DNA of 64,000 nucleotides from Holothuria scabra (Eukaryota; Echinodermata; Holothuroidea; Aspidochirotida; Holothuriidae): NCBI GenBank assembly GCA_037179385.1, contig CM074187.1, forward strand, positions 49,820,879 to 49,884,878, in the 5' to 3' direction. Position 1 is the first letter of the stretch, and each line of letters begins with the position of its first letter. The position numbers were made by a program, and so were the translations under genes. The notes under the pieces are model-generated. The model was not told the DNA's origin. It saw only the letters and a list, made by a program, of their open reading frames with translations, and ran no database searches. Shown here in pieces: positions 1 to 9,880 of this stretch.

Positions 1-1
1 C

Positions 2-204
2 TTGGCTCTTCGCCAGAGAGTCGAGGGGAACTTTAGAAAAAAGTGCTCGTGCCTCTGCACGTCAGGTCGTTGAGTTGGTCATGGTGAGTTTTCCCTTAGG
101 GACGTAGCTCCTTTTGGAAGCAGAACTCCTTCGGCAGTGTCGTTTGTTACACCTCCGGCTCTTTGCCAGAGAGTCGGGGGACTTTTGAAAAAAGTCGCTG
201 GTGC
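2..204. repeat. Duplicated short module (pair of direct repeats)
   Basis: Two direct copies, about 2-53 and 148-204, share a GGCTCTTYGCCAGAGAGTCG core followed by a run like CTTTTGAAAAAAGT. A related inverted core (GGCCCTCTGGCAAAGGGCC) lies at about 3989-4007, on the far side of the LINE/MITE insertion. The pair could be the ends of a larger decayed element, but no transposase is visible. Function unknown. Confidence 0.5.
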
Positions 205-449
205 CCCCAACCACTCTTGGAGGACAAACGATGTATGTGTTAGGGTACTTTGTTAAATCTCCGTCTTATCCTAATCATGTAATTATATATCAGGTTATAT
301 TGAAATCCAAACAAGCACCCAACATACTGGGTAGTTGCATTGCCCAACACCATTTGCCCAACAGTTTGCCCAATTGTTGGGAGGACACATATATACCCAG
401 TGTTGGTAAAGAGTTGGGCAAATATTTACCCAATATTTTTAGAGTGTAA
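205..449 (+). repeat. CCCAAC-rich dispersed element, copy 1
   Basis: The first 120 bases match 5646-5771 closely: TTAGGG, ACTTTGTTAAAT, ATCAGGTTATATTGAAATCC and AAACAAGCACCCAAC occur in the same order. The second half is built of imperfect TTGCCCAACA / TGTTGGG words in both orientations and ends with ATATTTTTAGAGTG. The open reading frame across it is a by-product of the repeat. It is probably a non-autonomous transposon with AGAGTG-type ends. Confidence 0.6.
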
Positions 450-814
450 GTATCACGGAAGTATTCATGCTCACATGCAGTGAGTTGCCATAGACCTATA
501 GAACTTTTAACCTCAGCCTGGAGCAGACTCTCAGCTCTTTCCAGCATGTTTCCCGATAACGCTATAATGCAGTTGAGTTGTTAATGCAAAATGCGGTACC
601 AGAAGCAGCCTACATGCCTTCTACAGATATATGAAACGAAATAATTATCTGTGATTATCCGAAATGTTTTGAACCTGACCAGCCTCCTTGGCACAGATGT
701 TCATACATACTAAGAAGCTTTGAAAGCGTCGGTTACTTATACAAGTAAAATCATGTATAGTTCAGGAGTTCGTGTAGTCACATAGACAATTTCATCAATT
801 TAATATAGCCTATA
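450..814. other. Intergenic stretch, nothing recognised
   Basis: I see no coding signal, RNA gene or clear repeat between the CCCAAC element and the next repeated block. ORFs here are short and have no recognisable content. Confidence 0.5.
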
Positions 815-1000
815 TTCATTTTAGCCAAGAGTCGCAATAGAGTAAAATACATTAGCATGTTTTCAATTCCGTTTTATAGTTTTCATCTCGAAAAGATACA
901 AGACCATCATCCGACGGAAGTGATACATTTTATGTGGTAATTTTCTGATCAAAAGAGCGAGTGCTTAGATCTCCATAAGCCTGAGAAGTGTCATTGTGGT
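815..1000 (+). repeat. Dispersed repeat, copy matching 11669-11845
   Basis: Shares long blocks with 11669-11845: TTAGCCAAGAGTCGCAATAG, then TTAGCATGTTTTCAATTCCG, then GTGATACATTTTAT and TTTTCTGATCAAA in the same order. A third copy in the opposite orientation lies within 7039-7765. It therefore belongs to the same composite family as the large 10-13 kb element. Confidence 0.65.
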
Positions 1001-1284
1001 ATCGTAGCACACTAAAAACCCAACAGATAAACAACTTGAAGGAAGCAACATGAATCGTTTCAATGCTAACAGGGTCTAAACGAGCATTATAATTGGGTTG
1101 TGTCTAAAAGTTAGTCTCATTTAAAACGTTTAATAAAAAAGGGTAAAATGCCAAGAACTTTCACCAGATACAGCAATAAATCAAATAAAGGATGGCGCTA
1201 TTATCTTTCAGGGTCTAATGCGACACAAGAGCCCTTTTTTAAAGCACGCTGCGCAGATAAACCATTAAAGGCCCAGTTCTCTCA

Positions 1285-1302
1285 GTTTCAGTTTCAGTTT
1301 CA
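1285..1302 (-). repeat. LINE 3' tail, three TGAAAC units
   Basis: On the plus strand GTTTCA is repeated exactly three times, directly after the interrupted MITE-A end. Short tandem tails in place of poly(A) are typical of CR1/L2-like LINEs. Confidence 0.75.
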
Positions 1303-1538
1303 TAGAACTTTATTTCAGTCTTTCATATAAAGAAATATGTTATGAATTATTTGTATGTACAGGGTACTGAAGAGACTGAGGAGTGACAACAAGAAGCTCC
1401 AGGGAGCTTATGTACGTTGACACCCCTTTACAGAGACTTAAATTAACAGTAAACAATTACTACAAAACACATATATAATACAGAAAAAGAAACACAAAAA
1501 CACAAATAAAGGAACAGATAGCAAAGAATTAAAATTAT

Positions 1539-3600
1539 TCAGAGGTAGTTGGTGATAAAATGATCTTTTAATTGCTTCTTAAATGTACTTAAAAGTTTAC
1601 ACTCTTGAATATCATTGGGAAACGAGTTCCATAATTTGGGACCATTAAACCGAATTCCAAACTGGGAGGATCTAAGTCTAAAAAAAGGTATTGCTATGTG
1701 GTTTCGATGTCGACAGGGGTAGGAATATGTGCCAGTACGCAATTCAAAGTAAGTTTTAAATGTTGACGGGAGTGAATCACTTAACCAGTTGAATATGAAA
1801 ATACCAGTATAATAACGATTAATATCATAAATATTAAGGATATTGAGATTGGCAAAGAGAGGTTTTGTATATTGCAGATGGAATTCATTACAAATGTGGC
1901 GCAGAGCTCGCTTTTGAAGAATGAAAAGAGGTTGAATTCTAGAAGTATATGTGCTACCCCAAATGACATTACAATAAGTAAAGTACGGAAGGATAAGGGT
2001 ATTATACAAGGTAACCATGATTCTGCGAGGTAACAGTCCTCGAAGCCCATTTAAAAACTCCAACACCTCGTGAGACTTTCATACATACATGCTGGATGTG
2101 ATTTTTCCATGTAAGATTCTTATCAATATAAACTCCGAGAAATTTGGTAGCATCACAAAAAATAACTTTAACACCACAAAGGTGGACACAGTCTATGTCT
2201 GCACTGAGATACTTGGATGGTGAACGGAATACAATAGCAGTAGTCTTCTTTACATTGAGTAATAATTTGTTTGCATAAAACCAGTTTTGTATATAGACAA
2301 AATCATTTTGAATATTACGTATCAGATCTTTAATGTCATAGCTAGAATGAAAGACGTTTGTATCATCAGCATATGAGGTTATACTGAAAGTATCACTGGC
2401 TGTATGAAGGTCATTGACATAAATAATAAAAAGCAATGGCCCTAATATAGATCCTTGAGGGACACCATATGTAATTGACTTAGGGACCGATTTAATGTTA
2501 TTAATAACCACAAACTGACGACGATCAGTCAGGTAGCTTCTAAACCAGTCCAGGACATTACCACGGACGCCGTAGTACTCAAGCTTATTAAGTAAAATAT
2601 TATGGTCAAGAGTATCAAATGCTTTCGAAAGATCAAGAAATATGCCAGAAGCAAAATGATTCTTTTCGAAGGCTTCCATTACTTTATTGGTAAAGTGTAA
2701 AATAGCATGTACAGTGGAATGGCCAGGACGAAAACCAAATTGATAGTCGTAGAATTAATTTACGTTTCTCAAGATAAGAATATAATCTTGAGAACATAAG
2801 TTTTTCAATTCTTTTTGACAAGCATGGTAGGACAGAAATAGGTCTATACTGATTAACACAATCTTTATCACCGGATTTAAAGACCGGAACAACACGTGCA
2901 ATTTTTAAGGAATTGGGAACATGACCTTTCTCAACAGAAAAATTAAAAAGATAGGCGAGAGGAATAGACAAAGAATGGGGAACTTAAGTTTCATAATACT
3001 AGCGGTGATTCCGTCATAACCAGCAGCGGAGGATTTAGAGATAAAATTATTTTGAGAACCTCTTCTCTTGTTGCAGGATTTACAAAAAACGAATCAGTGA
3101 CAGGATTATGTAAATAGGACTGGAAGTGGACATTGACCTGCGGTATCTTTTGATGAGTGGCAGACCCAACGTCAGTAAAAAAATCATTGAAAGTGTTACT
3201 AACTTCAAAAGGATCAGATATATAATCACCATTATGCCTAATTTTTTCGGGTGTAGATTCGGTACTCTGACCATATAACAAGGTGTTAATTGAGCGCCAA
3301 GTACCTTTAATATCATTTTTGTTGTTATTGAACAGGTTTGTATAATATGATTTTTTGGCTAATCTGATAACTGAAGTTAGACGATTACGGAAACGTTTAT
3401 AATCGTTTAAATTGTTGATAGACCGACTTCGGAGATATTTTTTATACAAACGGTTTTTTGTACGACACGAATTAAGAATGGCAGGAGTCATCCAGTCATT
3501 GTTATTTTGGGATCTATTTGTTTTATTACTACGAACTTTGCAAGGAATAGAGCTATCTAAATGACTACAGAATATATTGCTAAAATTACAAAAGGCGGTA
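1539..3600 (-). pseudogene. Broken LINE reverse-transcriptase ORF
   Basis: Four overlapping or abutting open segments on the minus strand together cover one ORF2-like protein. Segment 2991-3600 is the pre-RT linker (DWMTPAILNSCRTKNRLYKK). Segment 2684-2971 carries RT motif KIARVVPVFKSGDKD with NQYRPISVLPCLSK. Segment 2002-2679 carries the palm: GIFLDLSKAFDTLDH with the first catalytic Asp, GVPQGSILGPLL, and YADDT with the Asp pair. Segment 1539-2066 is the thumb and C-terminus (LYNTLILPYFTYCNVIWG). The catalytic residues survive, but the frame changes at about 2980, 2680-2770 and 2030, so no full product can be made. The endonuclease is absent. The 5' end of the open segment (3601-3668) is read-through into the host MITE, not LINE protein. 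It is a dead copy and does not act on its neighbours. Confidence 0.9.
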
Positions 3601-3871
3601 ACCCAAACAGTACCAATTCTCCCAACCTTCTTACCGAAGCCCTGAAATTCGTCCTCATACAAATACAATCTCAGTTTATTGCTTCAAGGTGAGTAGAGAA
3701 AAACTCAATCTATATCATCAGAACACTCTCAGTACTGTTCATGCTGTGTAATATAAGCTTTGGTACTCTGAATTGTTTGAATTAGCTGTCATTCAAAGAG
3801 CTAAGCCAATTGAGAATTTCGGTACCCCCGTACCAAAATTGTAGTTTGGGGTGAGAGGTTCGGCCCATTAA

Positions 3872-4431
3872 TATCAGGGAGCTCCCTGGATAAATGAAAT
3901 TTAACGACACACCAAAATGAATGTGTCATAAACTGTCAACTAGATAAAGGGTATAGTTAAATGCGGTTTCAAATACGAGTCCTCCCGGCCCTCTGGCAAA
4001 GGGCCGTTCGGCGAAACCAAAACTGTCACTGCTTCCCGAAGAAGCTATATTTCGTCCACTGAAGGACAATACGTGATCAGCCTCACTGCCCTCAGACAAT
4101 TTACATTATATGTCTGTTAAGTATGGATCCATTCTAGACTGGATGAAAAGAATAGATACTACACATGATCTTACCCGAAAGGCCGAGAGGCAAGTTCTGT
4201 TTTAAATACATTCCAAGCAGCCCTTAGTCGCCTCCTACGACAGGCAGGAAACAACGTGGGCATATTCTACAACCCCAGCCCACAGAAGGACTCAGTAAAA
4301 TGATAGGTCCGAAAATCTTTTTAAAAAATGAAAAAGAAATAAAAAAAAAACTGGCGTCATGCTTTCATGAAGCTGGTCATCACTTGATCTACATATTTTT
4401 TATTAGCGAATATGTCCAAAACGTGTCCAGC
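3872..4431. other. Intergenic stretch between insertions
   Basis: Contains a perfect 14-bp palindrome CAGGGAGCTCCCTG at 3875-3888, an inverted relative of the window-start module at about 3989, and the SINE-core-like block listed separately. No coding signal is seen. Confidence 0.45.
4157..4295 (+). repeat. SINE-core-like conserved block, copy 1
   Basis: Contains CCTTAGTCGCCTCCTACGAC, then AGGCAGGAAACAACGTGGGC and ATATTCTACAACCCC. The same block occurs inverted at 31570-31655 (GGCATGGGGTTGAAGAATAT ... CCTGTCCTAAGAGGCGACTA). Blocks of this type recur across many metazoan genomes in SINEs with conserved central domains. The superfamily assignment is from memory and uncertain. No RNA polymerase III boxes are visible next to it. 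Confidence 0.5.
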
Positions 4432-4735
4432 CTAAAGGGCCCGTCCTCTCAACCCAAAGTACAATTATTGTAGTAGTTTACAGAATTTTCTATTGGATCA
4501 GCTTTTTGATTGGCAGCTAGTGCAAACAATGCCGAGTATTAAAGGTTATATTACACAGCATTAACTGTACTGAGAGTGTTTTGATTGTACACATTGAGCT
4601 ATTCTGTACTTACCCTAAAGCAATAAACTAAGATTGTTTCTGGATAAGGATGAACTTCAGACAATTGTGGTAGAGGCTTAAGTAAGAAGGTTAGGAGAAA
4701 TGGAACTGTTTGGGGTGAGAGAATTGGGTCTTTAA
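4432..4735 (+). mobile_element. MITE-A copy 2
   Basis: About 304 bp. Left end CTAAAGGGCCCGTCCTCTCA, right end TTTGGGGTGAGAGAATTGGG then TCTTTAA. The asymmetric interior (CTACAATTnTTGTAG at one end, CAGTACCAATTCTCC-type at the other) matches the other copies. TTAA is intact on the right; on the left it is changed to CTAA. Confidence 0.85.
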
Positions 4736-4974
4736 AGGGTGTCAGTGAGAAAGTATTATCTGATCCATTCACTCATCTTTAAATATCACGTGCGGTATCA
4801 AATGTGAAAGGATAAGTGACTTGCATGAGATGCCAACGACGGATCAAGAACGAACATTCAGTGAAGGATCCCGGAATGGGGGGGGGGGGGGTATGGGGCT
4901 CCTATTCTTTTGGCCATTCTAAATACCCTTCAAAATATGTCAAATGGGGCATGCAACACAATTTTGCACCTCAA
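4736..4974. other. Intergenic, with a G-run
   Basis: A homopolymeric G run of about 12 lies near 4879. No coding signal or clear repeat otherwise. Confidence 0.4.
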
Positions 4975-5166
4975 CATTCTCCACTCTAAATACTGTTGAG
5001 AAAAAGTGTTGGTCAAAATCCAAAGCGCTCAACATGGGCAACTTATTGCCCAACAAATGGGTAAACAATCTACCCTTATTTGTTGGGTAAATTAATGTTG
5101 GGTAAAATTCAAGTGTTGGTAAAACATTTGGGGCAAGTTTTAAAGTACCCAACATTTGGGCATTGA
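4975..5166 (-). repeat. CCCAAC-rich dispersed element, copy 3 (inverted)
   Basis: Starts with CACTCTAAATA, the inverse of the AGAGTG end seen at 430-447, and continues as alternating TGTTGGG and CCCAACA words (about nine within 130 bp). It is the same sequence class as 338-449 in opposite orientation. Confidence 0.55.
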
Positions 5167-5637
5167 AATGTAACTGACCAATCAGATGATTATTGAAAGA
5201 TCAGTTAAGTTTCACAGATAATCATTTTAATAAAAATGGTTAATTGATATCTTATGGTTGAATACGATTGGATTCGCTAAATGAAAAGCTAGCGGTAGAA
5301 TAGCAGTAAAAATCTGGACGAAATTACTTAAACAACAATGGTCGTACATATTTTTTTTCACTACTACGTAATCAATGGGAGAAGAAATACAAAGCTCACG
5401 ATTGAGTTTGTTCTTTCAAACTCCACACTTCAATGTGTATTAACCAAGTGCATCGCCGCTGGTGTCAATGCAGGCGCGGTTCTAGGGACATTATTTATTT
5501 ATTTTTGTGGGGTGGGGGCTAATTTACGTGTTACCATTTAAGCGGAGGTTGGGGCGTAGCATATGTCCATTTTTTTTTGGGGGGGGGGGGACAATTTTTG
5601 GGAGGGGCTAAAGTCCCCCCCCCCCCGTGGAACCGCC
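5167..5637. other. Intergenic stretch, nothing recognised apart from G/C runs
   Basis: Long G and C homopolymers occur at about 5578-5590 and 5616-5627, with TTGGGGGG/CCCCCC arms able to pair as a hairpin. They probably mark a transposon end next to the repeat that follows. The ORFs crossing this stretch have no recognisable content. Confidence 0.4.
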
Positions 5638-5842
5638 CCTGGCCTGCTGGTGCCCCAACCACACTTGAAGGGCAAACGGTGTTAGTTTTAGGGAACTTTG
5701 TTAAATTTCCTACATGCCGAAATCATTTAATTATGTATCAGGTTATATTGAAATCCAAACAAGCACCCAACTCCGGTCAGGAGGCATTCGAAACCAACGG
5801 TTGGGTAATTTTTTGCCCAGGTTGGATAATCAATATTTAGAG
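5638..5842 (+). repeat. CCCAAC-rich dispersed element, copy 2
   Basis: Matches copy 1 from GGTGCCCCAACCAC through AAACAAGCACCCAAC. The internal CCCAAC array is mostly lost, and the copy ends with AATATTTAGAGTG, the same terminus as copy 1. Confidence 0.6.
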
Positions 5843-7038
5843 TGTTCTTAAAGCGAAAATTTTAAAGGGTAAGGCAGTGGCGTACGCAGCATCTCTCTAA
5901 AGGGGACCATGCAGTATGTTGAGTGATTGCCGGCCTGGGGGAATACGGGGAGGGGGACAACCCCTCCCCTTAAAAATCTTCTCCAATATACGCTCTTAAT
6001 TGTCAAATTTTAGTTCAAGAAAGGTTGAAAATTTCAGGCAAATTTCCAGTTTCGTCTGAGAGCCTTAGCATGTATACATAGGTCTACAATAAAATGCGTT
6101 ACCCCACGTGAATTTCATTCGCCCATATAACCTTTTTTTATTTTGCTCATACGAAGGGCAGATTCTTCAATAAACACTCAGATCTTTGACAGGAAGCAAA
6201 ATTTCTTCAAGAAATTTCAACTGTTCTTCATAACAAGCTCCGGATTTTAAATATGTGTTTAAAAGAAAGCTGCACTCTCCTTGTCATCGGGAACTCATCG
6301 CCTTTGTCGGAGCTTTGAAATGCTGGACCACTGTCTGGGAGCTTTGCCCCGGGTCGGTGTAATCTTGGTGCCACCCCAAAGCCTAGCTATATCCCTTTTT
6401 AATATTTCAAACATTTGTATGGGCAATTGTACTTCAGACATTTTGTTTTTGGATATTGTAAGTGCTAGTACAAAGGGTGTTTGTGAGTGGGTACCAAATA
6501 CCATGTGTCTAATGTAGTTTAAAAGAAAAACCTCCAGAGGCAAACGCCTTAATAGACTTTATACCAGTGGCGTCATATAGCCCTGTAGATAACAATTCGA
6601 AATACTTCCACGGGTACGGTAATCAATGTTTTTTAAACTAGAACGAGTACAACATGGACGTAGATACCGAGGATATATCTCCTCGAGGTCGACAAAGAGA
6701 TGGTCCATGGATATCCCCCTAATGTTACACAGAGAAAATACAACATAATTAGTTTTCAAAAGGTTGGGGCACTATGTTTATCTCTCTATTACCATAGCCG
6801 TTTTCATATGCTCAACTACGGTAGCAGTATATCTATAAACATCGTGTGGAGCACAATTTTCGCCGATCCCTCGCAAATTATAGCCTAAATTTTTTTCACG
6901 CGCTCCGCATACCTTCCATTCTCTTCAATGTCTTCGTTGTCCGATATAATGGTTTCTCAAACATATTCACATTTGTCATCGGCAAGATCAGGATGGTTAC
7001 TTGTGTGCATTGGTTAACGAGTTTGGCTTACTGGAAGG
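5843..7038. other. Repeat-derived intergenic stretch
   Basis: No exon-like signal. Several ORFs of 60-85 codons occur on both strands, but they overlap each other and have no recognisable content. Short phrases such as GTGGCGTACGCAGCATCTCT and GGGGACAACCCCTCC look like transposon ends of the GGCGTACGCA type. No matching partner end was found by eye. Confidence 0.35.
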
Positions 7039-7765
7039 GCATAGGCGAACGGGGCGTTTCTGTTTGGGACGGAAGATGTTTCGCCCCCAAAATGTAATTC
7101 TGCCCGAAAGACTTTGAGCAAAATCATTGGTTGGGGCAGAGCGCACAGAAAATTTTGAAAAATGGAACCCTCAGACAGTTGAAAATGGCATTTTCCAGGC
7201 TTATATGGGGGATCTAAGCAGTCGCTATTTTGAGTTTTCGTTTGCAAATAAGGTTCACTTGAAACTGAAATTTGATAGGACTATCTAACCGGAGGGTCAC
7301 CATTGGTTGGCCGCTACAGAAAAATGGACCCCTCAGACAGTCGGAAAAGGCATTTCCCAGCCTCCGAAGGAGGATCTAAGCAGCCGTTTTTATCAGAAAA
7401 TTACAATATAAAATGTAGCACTACCCTTGAATTAAATGGTCTCGTATCTTTTCGGAAAAAAAAAAAACTATAAAACGGAATTGAATACATGCTGATGTAC
7501 TGGAATACTTTTTGCGACTCTTCGCTGAATTCAATATGTATTGAATGGATAAAACTTTGTCTATGTGGCTGTTCGACTGTAAATGATTTTACTTCTATTA
7601 ATTACACCTTTTGAAAAAAAAAAAATGTCACGTTACGAGGTGGGTTTAAATGAATTTTCAGGTAGACTTATGGGAGGAATTTCTCATACTGTATTATGAA
7701 AAAGCTAATTACCCGATTTTTATAACAATTGCCCGAATTTGGCTCTAGGGGCAGGATGGATGGCA
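7039..7765 (-). repeat. Inverted relative of the 11.3-12.3 kb repeat block
   Basis: The reverse complement of this stretch parallels 11320-12300. TTGCCCGAATTTGGCTCTAG at about 7732 answers CTAGAGCCAAATACGGGCAA near 11349. TGTCACGTTACGAGG near 7627 answers CTTGTAACGTGACA near 11467. The unit containing CCCTCAGACAGTNGAAAA / GGCATTT(T)CCCAG / GGATCTAAGCAG occurs twice here (about 7160-7225 and 7325-7385) and four times in the other block. It is probably a second, partial copy of the same transposon. Confidence 0.6.
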
Positions 7766-9276
7766 AACTGGATCCCCATCAGGGACCTTCCCCTTGGACT
7801 CCAGGCAGAACTGGCAATTGGACCATAAACGGTTAGACAGTCGTATACAATGCGGGCATTTTATTAGTAGGTAAAACACAACAACACCCCCACCCCGCGC
7901 ACAAGAAGGTGTAACGACGCCCTTAAAAATTCCTTCCAACACAAGATATGCGCTCGTCACATACCCTCATTCAGCTGAAGTGACATTAGCAGCGACATTC
8001 TCCGTTCAATCATGTCTACTTAATTCACACATCTATTATATCCTTTGCATTACACGCTTTCTGTCATTTCACATGTGGAATTCTCTGTTGATAGATTATA
8101 AAATATATAAAAATTACGTCTTCCATCAAACCTTTTTGAACATTAAGAGAGCGAAATGAAATATTCATGCATGATTGATGTGTCCATGAATAAATTAGGA
8201 ATACGCGGATTTGATTTAAGAATTCCCCGCAAAGGCTCCTTTATCTCTTGGAAATTGTTTTGGATTTGTAATTAATTTCTAGAAGTAAAAATGGCAATTC
8301 ATTTGCTTACGCTAAACCAGTTTATTGTTACAAAAATGAAGTGCTATCTGCTTAACTTCTGAATGGATGCTGCCGTCCTTCTCTCAAAGCCTAAAATATT
8401 TGATTTTAAATGAATTACATCATGCTCAACTTATAAATGTTGGCTTATTTTACCATATGCATATCACAAATCACATAATAACATATGTGGTCCATATTAA
8501 ACAAAAGACTTTATTTCGAGTGTAAAGATAGTTACAGCTGTATGGCGTTGGTATTAAGGAGTGTGAGGGTGGCTTCCCAAAGAAAAAAAAAGGTTTAGTG
8601 CAAAAATACTATTCCAAGACATATTTCATATTATAAACATTTACCAATATAGAAGCTTATTGGTCAAAACTTTCTACCCAGTTATGAAATACCTTGCCGT
8701 TTGCCGTAGTCCAGTGAGAAGGGAAGCCCCTCCGTGAAGTACGTGTCTTCTTCGGGCAAAACTCTATATTGAAATTGATTACTTGAGTTTGTCCCGCCAA
8801 GTTCTTAAAAAATCTCCTCCACCGGAAGTTACTTCGATCTTTTCACGGGCTTTAGCCAAGGATTTGATTTTAGGAGTCTGACCGAGTTGTTACTGATGAC
8901 AAATTTACTATGAACATCACATGACGAGGGCAACACTCTTGAGACATATGACACAGAGGACAGCCTTTGGTCCCTGCCAAAGCCTCAGAAAGGCTGACCC
9001 TATAAAACGTACCATAAGCAAAAAAAAAAAAAAAAGTCATGCCTAGGCCTCCAGTTAATGTATTTTGTAACACTGCGTGTGACTCGGGCCTATTTAATAT
9101 TGGCCGGTCATTTTCTTTGCCGTAGATTTTCGTGCGCCTTTGATTTTAGACGTCCCTATTGCCCGATTGCGTTTTGTCCGTCTCAAAGACGGTGAAGCGT
9201 ATTTCTGGGAAAAAGTCTGCCTCCGTTCCCTTCAGTAACTTACCTGATACTGAGGTGTGGATACTACACTGTAGTT
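7766..9276. other. Intergenic stretch, nothing firmly recognised
   Basis: No coding exon signal, RNA gene or clear inverted-repeat element was seen. It contains A-runs (8581-8591, 9019-9034). AT-rich sequence dominates 8000-8700. Confidence 0.4.
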
Positions 9277-9588
9277 TTAAGGGACAATCCTGTCACCCCA
9301 AACTACAATTCTTGTAGGGGGTAACAGAAACTCTCAATTGGCCCAGCTTTTTGATTGACTGCAAATTCAAACGATGCAGAGTACCAAACCTTACTTTACA
9401 CAGCATGAAATGCACAAAGAGTGCGTCTTTTGATTATACACATTGAACTTTTCTATACTCATCTGAAGCATGAATATAAACAGAGATTGTGTCTGGACGA
9501 GGATGAATTTCAGACAATTGTGGGAGGGGTTTAAATAAGAAGGTTTGGAGAACTGGTACTGTTTGGGGTGAGGGAATTGGGCCTTTAA
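9277..9588 (+). mobile_element. MITE-A copy 3
   Basis: Bounded by TTAA at 9277-9280 and 9585-9588. Left end GGGACAATCCTGTCACCCCA, right end TGTTTGGGGTGAGGGAATTG then GGCC. Nearly full length, same orientation as copy 2. Confidence 0.85.
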
Positions 9589-9596
9589 GGCAGTCA

Positions 9597-9880
9597 TTCA
9601 TCACCCTGACAGTTCCAGTTCTCCCAACCTACTTACTTCTAGCCCCTCCCACACAGACACAGCTGTCTTATAAACTCATTCTTCTTATTCAGACAACATT
9701 CTAGTTTTATTGCCTCAGTGCATACCTTTGTGGGCATACAAGGTCTTAATGTGAAATCAGAACAATATCAGTGAATGCCGTGTAATATGAGCTACACTGC
9801 GCTTTTTTTAATTTGATGTAGATCAAACAGCTATGCCAATTGGTAGACCCCGGATAAATTGTGTTTTGGGATGACGAATA
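9597..9880 (-). mobile_element. MITE-A copy 4, degraded
   Basis: Starts with CATCACCCTGACAGTTCCAG and contains CTCCCAACC, TTTATTGCCTCAG, GTGTAATATGAGCTAC, CAGCTATGCCAATTG and the far end GTGTTTTGGGATGACGA. It is diverged from the others, inverted relative to copy 3, and starts only about 8 bp beyond it. Confidence 0.65.

Larger units (their letters stand above)
1285..3600 (-). mobile_element. 5'-truncated LINE retrotransposon, CR1/Jockey-superfamily type
   Basis: A non-LTR retrotransposon read on the minus strand. The 3' end is at 1285 and carries three tandem TGAAAC units (minus strand) as a short microsatellite-like tail. The 5' end, at about 3600, lies in the linker between endonuclease and reverse transcriptase, so the whole endonuclease domain is missing. 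That is the usual result of incomplete target-primed reverse transcription. Its 3' UTR (about 1303-1538) has a small hairpin at 1394-1409 (AAGCTCC/GGAGCTT). No LTRs are present. Clade assignment is by motif style only (GVPQGSILGP, LPYFTYCNVIWG). Confidence 0.85.
1265..3871 (-). mobile_element. MITE-A copy 1, split by a LINE insertion
   Basis: The left end TTAAAGGCCCAGTTCTCTCA occupies 1265-1284. The remainder resumes at about 3601 with ACCCAAACAGTACCAATTCT and ends at 3871 with GTTTGGGGTGAGAGG, CGGCCCA and TTAA. Without the LINE at 1285-3600 the two parts give a standard MITE-A of about 290 bp, matching 45756-46060 in the same orientation. TTAA is present at both outer ends. This is a non-autonomous inverted-repeat DNA transposon with no coding capacity. 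Confidence 0.85.

Noticed and set aside
1148..1330. 60-codon plus-strand ORF
   Set aside because: It spans the MITE-A left end and the LINE tail, so the reading frame is accidental.
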